In this document: positions 33,826-45,606 of the stretch, piece after piece | Layout of the letters: the number at the start of each line of letters is the position of its first letter | How positions within the stretch are numbered: position 1 is the first letter of the stretch | Assembly: GCF_029784155.1 (NCBI RefSeq) | Contig: NC_073693.1 | Span: 150,476,843 to 150,540,842 of the forward strand | Direction: 5' to 3' | Source of the DNA: Uranotaenia lowii | Lineage: Eukaryota; Arthropoda; Insecta; Diptera; Culicidae | DNA length: 64,000 nucleotides | Made by a program: the position numbers and the translations under genes | The notes under the pieces: model-generated | What the model was told of the DNA's origin: nothing | The model's database searches: none | What the model saw: the letters and a program-made list of their open reading frames with translations, nothing else

Positions 33826-34350
33826 ATGGAAAAACTGTGGGGAAACGTGGGCCACCAAATCCAAATTGACTAGATAACGTGAAAAGTTTATGAGATGACC
33901 CAAAACTGAACTTGCATAATTCATTTAGTTATTTTGAAGCAATTTTAGTTGATGAAATAAAAAATAGAGTTGTGTATGTATACTTTGGAAATATGTTCAT
34001 CTCTGTCGCATTCGAAAAGATAGAAAAAACAGTTTTCATAACTCTCAATTTGGCATAAGCAAACTTTACAGATAGTAATAACGTGTTTTAAGTTCTGTAT
34101 AAAAACACCAAAATATAGGTGGCCTAAGATACCCCACAAGCAATGATTTGCAAATTGGGTGCGTTTGTGTGACTTATTGATGTTTCATCAATAATTCTTT
34201 TTCCACGTGAAGAAAATGACAAAACAAAGATCATAAGCATATTTTTGTTGTGTACTTTATATCTCCCACAGATGCAATTTTACAGGTGCAGGTGAAAGTA
34301 CATTCTTCTAGGCTCATTAAATAAAAGAAGCATATAATACAACATGCGAT
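33826..34350 (+). repeat. Dispersed GGGGAATCGTGGGCCAC repeat, copy B
   Basis: Begins TGTGGGGAAACGTGGGCCAC and follows copy A through TTTATGAGATGACCCAAAAC, GGTGGCCTAAGATACCCCAC and GACTTATTGATGTTTCATCA to AAATAAAAGAAGCATAT. Shorter than copy A through internal deletions. Confidence 0.75.
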
Positions 34351-34639
34351 CAATTTTACCCATAGCATTCATTTTGGAAAACTTCTTCTTAAAAAAATTG
34401 AAAGTTTACTATTGCTTTGAAAACATAGCATTATGAAGTTCATGTTATACTCTAACGATTGACATATCGGAATAAATATTTTTATTATAATTTTTTCATG
34501 TGAAAACATTTTAAAGTGATAAAAAAATCTTCAAATCACTTTTTGTTAAATTTCTGACATAACAGCATTGTTGTTTTGTTAAATTTTTCACATTTTTCTT
34601 GAACATTTGATATTTATAAGACATTTTTATTTCGAGATA

Positions 34640-34845
34640 TAGGGAATGAATCAAGTATCCCCAGGGATCAAGTATCCTCATTCTGCCCGATAGCTATGGT
34701 GTAGTTTTTGTTGTATTTTGAGGTAAATTTTTTATATTTAAATAAAAGGGACATTTCCAAGAGTAAGACAGCCTAGGACAAAAGGCTAGAAACCTTATCA
34801 AATGGTAAAGTTTGAATGTTGTTGTTGAAGTTTGAATCATGGGGG
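34640..34845 (+). repeat. Dispersed repeat shared with 57.24 kb
   Basis: TAGTTTTTGTTGTATTTTGAGG, then GGGACATTTCCAAGAGTAAG, CTAGGACAAAAGGCT and CAAATGGTAAAGTTTGAA are repeated in order at 57235-57375. In front lies AATCAAGTATCCCC, a form also seen in repeats that read TGATCACCC. Unclassified. Confidence 0.65.
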
Positions 34846-37385
34846 GCCATATATTAAGTGTCTCTAATAATGATAATACTGATACCTTGTATAATAGAAG
34901 TTCTGCCTTTTCAACCACTGTTTATCCGAGTTTTCGAACATTACCTTCTTTATCTTCGTCAGGAATTGTTTAAAATATTTTTTTCTAACTCCGATGCGAT
35001 TTTTCCCACCATACTTAACAGTTTCTATTTTGTTTGCCCCGCTAAGCAAACCAGTTCCAGTTATTTTAGGGCTCTTGAAGTGCACACTTACTAGCTGTAC
35101 AGTTAAGTCCAATTCTTTCATTTGTACTGCCAACGACTTTTGGCCTAATCCATTCACTGTTGGTATTCACTTTTCGTTTTGATTTTTAAACCTGATATTG
35201 AAAGGCAACCGTACCTATCGATTCACTTAAATGGAATGCAGTTTTCCTTACAATTTTAAACCATTTAGGTGAACTGATTCAAATAAAAAATAAATAAAGT
35301 TATATTTTCAATTTAGAGACTTTTTTCCATTATGTGCCTAATAAAATCCAACGATCATTCAAAGTATGTATCTAATTTTAATTAAATGGACAAATATTGA
35401 ACTGGTCCAACGCAATCGGTCAATAGCCTCCGAGCGTTTTACTCCTTTAGTAGCTGGCTCAAGTCGAAGTCGGTACTCAGTCAGTGGGTCACAAAGCTTT
35501 GGTGTTTTTTTTTCTTCTGTCTGACACTAACAAGTTGACCGTTGCAAAATTGTTCAGACAAGCCAACTTGTTAAACTTGGCTGTTCACGAACGCACTCAG
35601 CTTTTTTTTCTCGTTTTTGGAATTACTCAGCGCGCGTAGTGCGTGGAAAATGCATACATATCTGCCTGAAGACACCACTCCTTGTTTCTACCAAAGCTTT
35701 GGATTTCGCCCATTTTGGCTTAAGCCGGCCGGTTTTCTTGAGCATGTTGATGGTGGGCCATAAATGTACTTCCAATTTAGTAAGAACACTCCTATGTTGA
35801 AAAGTGGATATGCCTTTTGATAGCGATTCAAATCACCGATTGCGAAATTTCAGCAATGATCTCAAGAAGAGCTGAGAAAATAGTCAGTTACTTAATTTGT
35901 TGATTTCGCGAATGTTTGGCATCTTCAATGTCAGCGCTTGATTTAGAGATGAAGGATAAATGCAATTTTAGTGGAAGCAAATCTTCTTAAAGCTTAAACT
36001 TCCATTCCAAACTCGATATTTCCGCTGTTCCTCCAAAAGTGCGTACTCCTACTCTTTCTATTAGCCAATATTTGATACACTCGTGGGAAAAATTGGGTTG
36101 AATGGGCAAAGTTTTTTATTCAGAGGCCAGTGATATCTGACCTGATCCAGTAGGTTTATTCACATTGATTGCTTTTTTCATTCCGGATTTATGTGTGCAA
36201 TTAAGAGGGAGGATGATGGTCAATGACTCTCGCTATCAAAAGCACCTGGCGTGGCATTTGGCCAATGGAACTTCCGATGAAGCAAGCAAGAGCTTTCATA
36301 GACGGACGTAATTAGCTACTATCATCAATTCTGGATGGTTTTTTGTGAGTGGTAAATTTCGGATCAACCTTTTCGCTCGCTTCACTGGATGAAGGTGAAA
36401 GAACGTATTATGCTGAAATGGAATAGATAATTAGTGTTTTGATGGGAAACAGCAGTGTTTTTTTATTGGTTGAGTGCAACAGAAACTACATAATTAATTG
36501 TTGGTTGAGGGCAAAAGTGGAAACTTCAAAGTTATAGGCTACATTTCATTGTTTCTTTCAGAGAACTTCACCGAAATTAGTTTGAAGTTATAATCCAAAC
36601 TAAATTTGCAGAAGACTCTGTTTGCTAATTTTAATGCAGTGCGCTAGCTTTTTCCTATATATATTTGATTTGATCAAGCCGCAGGTTTGAGGGCCTGAGA
36701 TAATGCTTATATAAGGAGAAATTTTCTCAGAAATTCAAAAGTACTATCAGATTAGATCGGAACCATCTGAGTGTAGTGTAACTTTACCTTATTATCAAAA
36801 AATTAGATTTTTATATGTTCTAGGAACATGCTATTTAAAGTTATTGAAATTCTGTAGAACGAATTATAAGGTGCCTCAATACTTGACAGAGTAACATTGA
36901 CAGACAAAAATATTTTTTGACGTGATCTGTTTGACCTTCCTTCACACCTATATAAAAGATGTCTTTCTATAAAATTACAGTTCTATATCTCACTGGAATA
37001 TTGCTGGATCTCTACAAAATTAACATCAAATTGAAGCTTAAGCTTGTTGAGAGCTTAGTGCACTCAACAACTTTCAAAAATATTAGACCGAACAACTGAT
37101 GTTTGCTCAAAATATGCAATTTCGTGTGAGAGTTTCTTTTTTTTATTTGATTGATTGGAATACCGTTTTATGCTAGTCAGATTATTTATTGTGAATGAAT
37201 CTCCTGTAGCATTTCACCAATCGGTTTTTTAAATTTCCACATCATGTGAAATCACCATGTCTTATTCAACGCCAGATTTGAATTTTTGGGAATATTTAAT
37301 ATAAGAAAATTTGTATTTCAGATCATCTAACCTGGGTCTTTGAGTTTGAAACTGTTTAAGAAACTATTCAATGAATAACTACGAA
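34846..37385. other. Mostly unique noncoding stretch
   Basis: Positions 35400-36430 are GC-richer and may be conserved noncoding DNA. A 32-codon frame at 36213-36311 is the only tidy small frame there; it has no splice or homology support. From 36430 to the LTR the sequence is AT-rich with no feature seen. Confidence 0.3.
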
Positions 37386-38628
37386 TGTGCTAGCTCAGTG
37401 GCACGAGACTCTTTGACTTTGTCTCAGAGTCGGCGAACCACAGGGTAATTGGAGGGGCTACGCGTGCAACGGTACAAAGAAGGCTCGTTTGTCTTGTCTC
37501 ATCAAAATATATAAGACTGTTTTGTAACGGAATAAATTATTTATTGAAAGAAAATAAAGAACTTCTTCGATTTTTATTGTGTATTTTCTGTAAAGTGTAG
37601 TGTGTGGGTGTATGCAATTTTCACTTATCTTTTTGCTGCTGCTGTCTGCCGGCGAGCGCTCGCTGCTAGTTCTCTGCTGCTGGTTCTCTGCTGCTGCTTG
37701 CTTGATGCTGGTTTCTGTGGTAGCTATTGCTGTTGGTAATCCGCGGTGACGCGTGGGTCCGACCGCAGAACAAAATGGTGGCTCACTAGAGTCAGTCTTC
37801 TAAAGTACTGTACTGACTCTAACGTGGAGTGGGGGGATGAGGTTCACACAGGCGCTTCCTTCTTTGACTTGATCGACCTACCCAGGCTAACCTGATTGGT
37901 AGAATCGAGAAGGGCCCTCCTTGGGAATTAGAATCGGGTCTTCCCCGATCCGAGGGAAAATCCTCCTTAACGATTTATGGCCCGCAGACCAGAGGATCTC
38001 GATGATCTTTGACGGGTTAGACGTAGTGGGCTACTGGGCCCACTAGGCCGAGGAGTGTGATCGGGGGCTGCTCGAACGGATTGCCGCTCGAACAGCGAGA
38101 AAGATTTTAAACGAACGGAAAAAGGTCCTATGAAAGGAGATTTGGTGGTAAGTATTGGCCACTGGAACTGGGGGTAGGTTTACTATACCTGAACAAGGTT
38201 CGTGTCCCGCAGGATTTCCAAAATGGCCACCGAGACACTTTTCCACTACTTTCTCTACTCCACTATGACGATTTGATCACACTCACGCCTGATTACTAAG
38301 TGAACGTTGGCAATCGAATTCAATCACCGTACCCCATTGTATTCTGGCAAAATTGCGCCAGTACGAATGCGTTAACGCCTCAACCATTTTCTTTCCCAAC
38401 GATGTTGCATGCAATTATCCTCCATTTGTAATTGGGAGAATTTTCCGGTTGCATTCAACCCACTTCATGTTGTGTTGTCTCGTGTGTTAACAAATTTTGT
38501 TCCTAACTTAACCTACGTCTAACAATATTTTATTTAAACCTAACAAGAAATAAAACAAATGAACATTCACTCAAACTTCACAATGTACCAAATTAAAAAC
38601 AACAAGAATTTTGTAACAAATGGTTACA
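37386..38628 (-). mobile_element. Probable 3' LTR of the Ty3/gypsy fragment
   Basis: In the element's direction (minus) the segment starts TGTAACCATTTGTTAC, directly after a purine-rich GGGGCGGAGTAAAG that would serve as the polypurine tract. It ends GCTAGCACA, so it is bounded by TGT...ACA. An AATAAA lies about 150 bases before its end. The sequence after the end is not a primer-binding site, as expected for a 3' LTR. The second LTR is not in the window, so the boundaries rest on these signals only. The 67-codon frame at 38043-38246 lies inside it and is not supported. Confidence 0.5.
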
Positions 38629-40262
38629 CTTTACTCCGCCCCGGCGAAAATAAATGATTAAACATGATTTAATTATTTATTTTACCTTTAAACGATCGTA
38701 ATTTTATTTCACAAACTTTTCAAACAGCTAACACATTTGATAAACAAAGCCCTGCGAACATACCCATTTAAACTTATTGAAGTTCAAATGCATTTCGGAC
38801 AGTCACAAACAAATTAAAAAGACGAATAATTTAAAAGCTAGATTTTAAAACATAAAATTGCCATAAACATACACGCGTTATTTACGTCTGAATGTAGCCT
38901 GACTTGTTGCACCGAAGTGAGTTACTTTTTATGGTAGTAAGTGATGAAGTTCATTTATGATATTTTTATACCACTCTACTTGAGTGAGAAATCTCTTGAT
39001 TTGACAGTTCAGTATTCCTTATCATGCGGTCGCGCGCGGACGTTGACTTCAACGGATCGAGTAGTGTGAAATGTGCATCTTGGTTGGAGGTTTTTTTTTT
39101 TTTTGTAATACCACTTGAAGGATGATTGAGCTGCTATTTTCGGATTTGGAAGCTGATTCAACTCTTTATTCTTACGGAAAGTTTTTTGATATATTATGTA
39201 TCTAAAAAATGTTAGGTTGACGAACTATTTTTTTTCTAGGCATATTCGACCAACTGGCCAAATTGGTTTTTCGAGGAATAAGCCACGAAAAAAACTGATT
39301 TCATCACCGGGAAAGATGTTAAAATCTGTAATTCTACAATGAATTGATTGGTAAGTAGCGACCACATGGAATTTATTCCTAATTTTACTAACTATTCTAA
39401 CCTATTGTTCTTGAAAGCTTGCCTTTGGGTACCCTTGAGCTTTCGATCTTATGCCTACCCTTATAGTAATAACTTCTATTTGTTTTTCAGGTTCCATAAT
39501 ATTCCTCTCTTCTACGATGTGCGATCTCGGAGACGGAGTGAGATACAACAACTCACTTATCACGGAACTTTTGAACATATACTGGGTGAGTTTCGCTATG
39601 TGGAAGCGATAACAACTCACAACCATCTTTACTCTACTCGCTGCTAACCGTATGTTCTGGATAAGGGAGTGATGCGTTTCGCTATGAGGAAGCGATACAA
39701 CACAAAAACTCCGCTCAACACAACTCATTGCATGTTGGTCAAGCCTCGACGGATTCCCACGCGTTGTTTACCAATTACTGCCGGACTATTATGCAACGAT
39801 TCATCTAAACTCTACTCGCCTATCATGGCAACTCTGGACGTGGAACTGATATGTTTCGCTTTGTGGCAGCGATAACAACACATCAACTCCGCTCAACACA
39901 ACTTTTCAAATATTCGCCAAGCTACGACGGATTTTTACAACTACCACACGAGTTCTACCGGATAATTCTACAAGGATCATTGTTTATGTGCTACAATTCT
40001 ACGCGAGTTTTACCGGATGATTACCCAGGGATCAATACTTGTGAAACTGCTATGGATCCTCGGTCGAACTGTAAACAATCTGAAACGGAAAATATGCTAC
40101 GTGAGCAACATGCCATCTCATGCTATCTCACCAGTGATGACCAGTATTTCGCCAACCTGCTACATACTGCTGATGACTAACCACCACACATACTAGGGTG
40201 AGTCATCGATATGCTCATGTTCTCACGCATCCCAACCAATATTAATGCTTCTCGTTCACATT
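38629..40262 (-). other. 3' region of the Ty3/gypsy fragment, with repeats
   Basis: This 1.6-kb noncoding stretch lies between the integrase stop and the probable LTR. Three diverged repeats at 39586-39880 each hold a small hairpin. Within 39950-40030 a 60-base unit with GAGTTCTACCGGATAATT is repeated once. On the plus strand it has donor-like GGTAAGTAG (39350) and GGGTGAGT (39583, 40196) and acceptor-like sites TTTTTCAG (39490) and ACATTTTAG (40265). A plus-strand transcript is conceivable but no long frame supports it. No env-like frame is seen. Confidence 0.5.
39586..39880. repeat. Three hairpin-bearing repeats
   Basis: TTTCGCT-N7-AGCGAT occurs at 39591-39610, 39677-39696 and 39854-39873. 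The 5-bp TCGCT/AGCGA stem is kept in all three while the loop changes (ATGTGGA, ATGAGGA, TTGTGGC). Copies 2 and 3 share a further ACTCCGCTCAACACAACT block and a CAAGC-TACGACGGATT-like block. Confidence 0.8.
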
Positions 40263-41990
40263 TTAGGTATCATCTGCTGATGACAACGGCTCATCATCTA
40301 CATCTGGACGAATATCAGCAGCTGAAAATACCCCCAGGCTCTTACCGTTGTAGTCAGCCAGCTCATACGAACTGGATCCCAATTTAGCTAGAATTTTACA
40401 TGGAACATAGAGGTGACCATATTTAGCATTATAATGGTTCACAGCGGAGGATAATTGGAAATTTCTTTTCAAAACTCGTTGACCTACTTGATAGTTAGGT
40501 GCAAATTTCCTATGCCTCAAGTTGTAGGATTTGCGATGTTTTTCGTAACTTTTACCGAGATTTTCTTGAACGATTTTATAAATTGAGCTTTTGATACGCC
40601 TCAAGCTATCCGCGCGTTCGTCCATCGTGGTACCATTCGCGTCGCGTTCTAGGTCGTATTGATTTCCCGTTGAAATCGGATCGTGACCGAATAGAATTTT
40701 GTACGGTGACATTTTTGTAGATGCGTGGATGGTCGTGTTCATCAATTCCTCGATTTCCGGTACTCTCGTGTCCCATACTCGTTGATCTTCGGCCATGTAG
40801 GTTCGTAAACACGCGTTGATGGTCCGGTTCGCTCGTTCCACCGGGTTATTCTGGCTGTGATGTCTAGAGTTAGGCCAGTGCTTCACCCCCTTGCGTAGAA
40901 GAAGCCCCTGAAACTCTTTTCCTAGGAAAGTCGACGCGTTATCCGTGATGATAATCTTTGGCGTACCGTACCTTCTCATCCAGCGGTTCTCAACTATCTG
41001 ACAGACTTCTTTGCTCTCTATTCTTCTCATTGGTGCTAAGATGGTCCATTTAGAGAAAAGGTCAACCATGACCAACAAATGGCAATTCCCACCTTTGCTC
41101 CTCGGAAGATTTTGGATGAAGTCCATCGCGAGCATTTGAAACGGCTTTTCGGTTTTCTTCTGCTTACCCATTTCCGGATTAGTTGCTAGAGTAGAAGGTT
41201 TACATTGTTTGCAGGTTCTACAGTTTTTCACGTGGCGTTTTGCGTCTATAGCCATTCTTGGCCAAAAATATTTCGTTTTGAGTTTCGCGATTAATTTTTC
41301 AAATCCGGGATGTAACGATTCATCATGCTCCTTCTGAAGAATAGATTGTCGAGCTTCTGTGGGAATACACAGCTTCCACTCGAAGCGATAATCCATTACT
41401 TCAGTTGGAGATGAAATGAAGCGATACAGTTTTCCTTTTTCGATCCTGTAGTCTGAGCAATCTTCTGGAACATTTTTCACTTTCTGGAGTTGCTTATTGT
41501 ACCACGCATCCTTCGAGTTCACCTCAAGAACTTCGAGAGAGCGTGAAAGTGCATCCGGCACGATGTTTTCACTACCCTTCCTATGTCGCACCACCATGTC
41601 GTACTGCTGTAAAATCATCCCCCACCGGCTGAGTTTTGACGATGATTTCCATTTCGTGTTCAATATGAATGACAACGCTGCTGAGTCAGTTATTAACGTG
41701 AATGGCCGGCCTTCTATGTAGGATCTGAACTTCTCTATTGACTCTAAAGCTGCTAAACCTTCTTTTTCTGCTGCTTTCCACGATCGTTGCGGAGTAGTAA
41801 GTTTCCGAGAAAAATAAGCTACCACACATTCCTTCCCGTCTGTTTCCTGCGTCAGGATGCCTGAAATTGCCAAGTCGCTCGCGTCTGTTTGCACAGTGAA
41901 AGGTAAATCGAAGTTTGGGCTGATTAAAATAGGTGCGGTTATTAATTTCGATTTTAACTCTAGAAAAGCCTTCTCTGCGTCGTTTGTCAA
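40263..41990 (-). CDS. Ty3/gypsy pol fragment: RNase H and integrase
   Basis: The open frame of 575 codons encodes the C-terminal part of a gypsy-type polyprotein. RNase H (about residues 1-150) has D36 in TDAS, E77, D102 in TDS and D146 in VPDALSR, the expected D-E-D-D set. Integrase follows with an H222-H227-C257-C260 zinc-binding set and a catalytic D290, D350, E385 triad; D350 and E385 are about 35 apart. The basic tail to residue 575 is typical of gypsy integrases. The frame begins where the RT-RNase H connection should be: reverse transcriptase, protease and gag are missing upstream, and homology fades near 42015. The ATG at 41990 is therefore internal, not a true start. Rare for this window, the frame has no stops, so the insertion is fairly recent or under little decay. 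Clade not assigned. Confidence 0.93.
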   Translation of the reverse strand: MTNDAEKAFLELKSKLITAPILISPNFDLPFTVQTDASDLAISGILTQETDGKECVVAYFSRKLTTPQRSWKAAEKEGLAALESIEKFRSYIEGRPFTLITDSAALSFILNTKWKSSSKLSRWGMILQQYDMVVRHRKGSENIVPDALSRSLEVLEVNSKDAWYNKQLQKVKNVPEDCSDYRIEKGKLYRFISSPTEVMDYRFEWKLCIPTEARQSILQKEHDESLHPGFEKLIAKLKTKYFWPRMAIDAKRHVKNCRTCKQCKPSTLATNPEMGKQKKTEKPFQMLAMDFIQNLPRSKGGNCHLLVMVDLFSKWTILAPMRRIESKEVCQIVENRWMRRYGTPKIIITDNASTFLGKEFQGLLLRKGVKHWPNSRHHSQNNPVERANRTINACLRTYMAEDQRVWDTRVPEIEELMNTTIHASTKMSPYKILFGHDPISTGNQYDLERDANGTTMDERADSLRRIKSSIYKIVQENLGKSYEKHRKSYNLRHRKFAPNYQVGQRVLKRNFQLSSAVNHYNAKYGHLYVPCKILAKLGSSSYELADYNGKSLGVFSAADIRPDVDDEPLSSADDT

Positions 41991-42015
41991 CTTTTCCTCA
42001 AAAACAATACTGAAT

Positions 42016-43026
42016 CATGTAATTCGGAATGTTTTCTGATGAAATGAGGCTTTTGTGACATGTTCTGCTGGTAAGTGTGTTTCTTACAACAGTTTTAATT
42101 TTTCTTGTTTTTTTCGCGCGGTTTTTGTGCTAATTGTTAACAAAAACCTTAACATTCCTTCTACGGCAAATAAGGTTTTACGTCAGACCAAAACATTTTT
42201 CGTATCAGTTTTGTATGCGAAACGTTTGTTGGACAATTTTAACACCATGATTTTGAAAAAAAATTATGATCCATACTTAACCAGAAAATATTTTGGATCG
42301 AGCAACAATTGGTCCGCTCAATCTCCTCCCGCCCCATTGCTGTACATAATTCCCCTGCAAAATTTGTTTGGAAATTTCAAATTTATTAATTCGTATACCT
42401 CCAATAACTTTGTTTGGTTGTTTTTACAGCTAAAAATAGCAAAAAAAATTGGTAGCGAGTGATTAAGTCCTGAATTATAACAACGTGTTTTGAATTAGTA
42501 AGGAGGCTTGTACGGAAAAATCCAAAATTTTATTCAAAAACCATCAGAGATGTACTGAAAGTTCAAAAAACATAATTTTATATTTTTAAAATATTTCTTG
42601 GTTCTTGCAAAACATTGCATGTGAACAAAAACTAAACCTTACTTGTACCCCAGAAATAATATTCGTTATCATACAAAAAATTCAAAATAGGTAAATATTT
42701 TTAAATTTTAGTGTTTTGACAGCTAATTTGAAAGCTGGTTAACCGGATGAAAATAAGAATCGCATTATACTGCTTTGCATAGCCAATAAGTGTGATGATT
42801 TAAAACTTTTGCAAAAACATGTCATGAAATTATTGATAGCTTCAGAAAGCAAATCCTGCAATTTTACAATACTTTTGAATGGATTACGATTTTTTATTTC
42901 GAATTGGTTCTAACTATTTTCGTGCAGTACTTTGCTTCTTCTCATTCTGACAAACAATTAATCTTATGAATGGGCAAAATCAATAACAAATCAAAATTCA
43001 TTTCATACTTATTTGAATTTCTCGTA
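42016..43026. other. AT-rich stretch beyond the truncated retroelement
   Basis: No reverse transcriptase or gag remains were found. A 135-codon plus-strand frame at 42055-42462 has AT-driven composition and no recognised motif, so it is taken as chance. Confidence 0.4.
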
Positions 43027-43050
43027 TATGCGAAAAGTTCTTCTTGCATA

Positions 43051-45582
43051 GAGGGATCGGTTTGGGAACACTGACTCGCTGAAGCCACTGTTTTATAAGC
43101 GGCCTAAATTTTGCAAAATTCTGAGTGTTGTGATAATGTTTAAATGTGTGTTTCTAAACGGTTCGATGCGTATAGTTTCCGCGGCTGAAGTGAAATCAAT
43201 GTTCTTGTGACAAGTGAATTTAAAAAGTGTAAAAATGAAAAGAATTGCTGCGAGCATCATTAGTAGCAAGTGAAAAATCGATCAAAAGAAAAATCGATTA
43301 AGAGAAGAGCTCGAAAATTTATAAAATTCAGCACCAGATGGTACTACTGTATATCGAATTGTGAAAGCTTTTACTATAGCGTTTTTCGAACATCAATATT
43401 GTTCAACTTCGATGGCCAAAAACTGTATCTGTATCACAGGATGAAAAGATAAGTACTTTTCTTAACACTTTCTCTATCTTTTAGTTTAATTTGTAACTGT
43501 TTTCTTTTCTTATTCAATAACTTCCATATTTAGTAGTTTTCAAACTAGGAAGCTTCCGGAGAGCTAGACTAAACTCATGTAAAATCTGTCAAATTATAGT
43601 GTATGGGTCTTTTTGTTTGAATTTTGCTCGAAAAATTTAATAATTTGTATTCACCGTATAACAAATACAATCGCGTGTACATTTCCCGAACTATAAACGT
43701 TGTACTGTAGCTGTCCGAAGAACCCCTCTCATTAAAATATAGTTTTTCGAAACTTATTCAAACTAAAAAAAAGATTCATTTTTTTAATTTGTTTTACCAT
43801 TTTGAGATAATTGTGTTTCTGACCATTTGGTCTATCATGTGCCACAAATCTTGACTATTTAATTTCTTCAAGTAATTCTGATAATGAGAACTTTTTTCTT
43901 AAGCATTGGGAACACTGATAGGCTAATACTAAATGTTGATCGATTTAAGAGAGCTTTCACTCACATGATTTTGAAAACCAGATGGCACTAGTGTATATGT
44001 GATTAAAAAAAAGCTTACAATAAATCGAAATTTTATTCCGATGAAGAGTTTGATCGAGTGTAAGTGTGGAAAAGAATAGTAGGAGAAAAATAAAAAAAAG
44101 TAGAAATTATAGTATTTAATGGTTGGCTTCAATTAGTTTAAATTAGTGCAAAATTAGTGTCTTATGGTATCTTATGATGCCAGCATCTTCAAGGATTTAT
44201 GAACCAATGATTAGGATTTGGCAACTAAAATGAGTGTTGGGGGAATAATCTTAAGTAAGTCAATATTTTAAGTAGATCTCTTAGGTCTAAAGTCTCAAAA
44301 AACTTGTAAGCATGGCTTTAATAAATAAAAGACACTGCCACTATTTTGAAGTTAGGTTGATGAGTGTATCATTGAGGGTCTATTAAAATTTTTAATTTAA
44401 AAAGGAATAGATTTAAAAAAAAATCACGCAAAATTCAGTTCAGAAATTCAGAACTGTTCATAAATGCTCATGTTCACACTTCATTTCTAAAGTTCATTCA
44501 AAGCATGTTAAAAAAAGACAAAAGGACGTAAGCAGACAGAGACACTTATATGCAATTATCTCTTTTGAGCTGTTAAAAACATCAACAGGAACTTGATACT
44601 TTTTTATTCTGAATAGGCAAATTAACAACTTTAACATAGGTCTGTCCAGAAAAATATAAATGAAACATTCAACAAAATACATTCATTTTGAGAGAAATAA
44701 TTCTGAAATATTAAAGTTTAGTCTTGTTCAATATAAATCTAAACAAATAGTGCAGCAATAGAACAGTAGGTGGAAAGATACTTTAGAGTTTTTTTTTTAA
44801 AGTTTGCATGATTCTTGTGTAAATCTGTTAATAATTAAATCACTAAGTTGAAACATTTGATAGACTGACCAAAACATTCAATGAAAAAATCTAGAACATT
44901 TTGAAGTCTAACCAAAAAATTAAATTTGATGATTTGATGAGATTAAGTGTTAAAGTTGAAATTAAAATAAAAGATACATCATGAGGATATATCTGGTTTA
45001 GGGAAATTTTTTAAAATTTAAAAGCAGAGTACATTGAATCACCTGTAAATTTGAGAATTTTTTTTTAAATGAAAGAATATTTTAGCTGATCGCACTAGTC
45101 AAAAGTGTCTCCTGATCGTATCCTTTCACCCAAACTTCCAACAACAAATTTTTTGCTAGGATGCAGAGGTGACCTCGGTCCTAAAGCACAATATTGTTCT
45201 TTTATCCCTTTCTCTCTTTTCCAAACTATCTTTTGACTACTAGGACGTGGCCGGCGCCGTTATTGATGTTCAAAGAGAGAGCATCAGTTTTGGGCAAAGA
45301 GAATGTGATGTCAATCCCGGACACTATTCTTTTGACCTTTGAACAAAATTGATGGCCTCGGTCAATCACGGAGTAGCAACCATTGGCGATGTGGAACTAG
45401 TTCTACTGAGCCACGCCAGCGATCATGGAACTCGAAATGTAGTAGTTGTATTCATTAACATTGAATTTAGGAAAAAAATGTCCAAATGTGTGAAATCCAT
45501 TCCTCAAAAGATGTATGAAACATTTCGGATTCAATGATTTAAGGTGGATGTGAGTAGTCAAACAAGCTAAGCTAAGCTAAGC
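43051..45582 (+). mobile_element. LINE-like insertion, 2.5 kb, flanked by a 24-bp duplication
   Basis: A 24-base segment starting TATGCGAAAAGTTC lies at 43027-43050 and recurs exactly at 45583-45606. Between the copies sit 2532 bases ending in AAGCT repeats (45564-45582), the tail style of a non-LTR retroelement. Target duplication plus simple-repeat tail set both ends and the orientation. The front part carries two diverged copies of a unit: TGGGAACACTGA at 43063 and 43907, and CCAGATGG-ACTA-TGTATAT at 43334 and 43979. This resembles tandem promoter monomers. The GC-richer end at 45160-45540 looks like a LINE 3' region and includes a 62-codon frame. No endonuclease or reverse transcriptase is present, so it must have been mobilised in trans. 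Confidence 0.85.
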
Positions 45583-45606
45583 TATGCGAAAAGTTCTTCT
45601 TGCATA

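Noticed and set aside
41497..42039. Plus-strand frames opposite the RNase H-integrase frame
   Set aside because: Shadows of a clearly coding minus-strand frame with catalytic motifs.
42055..42462. 135-codon plus-strand frame next to the retroelement
   Set aside because: AT-driven composition, no domain, and located where the retroelement has been deleted; likely chance.
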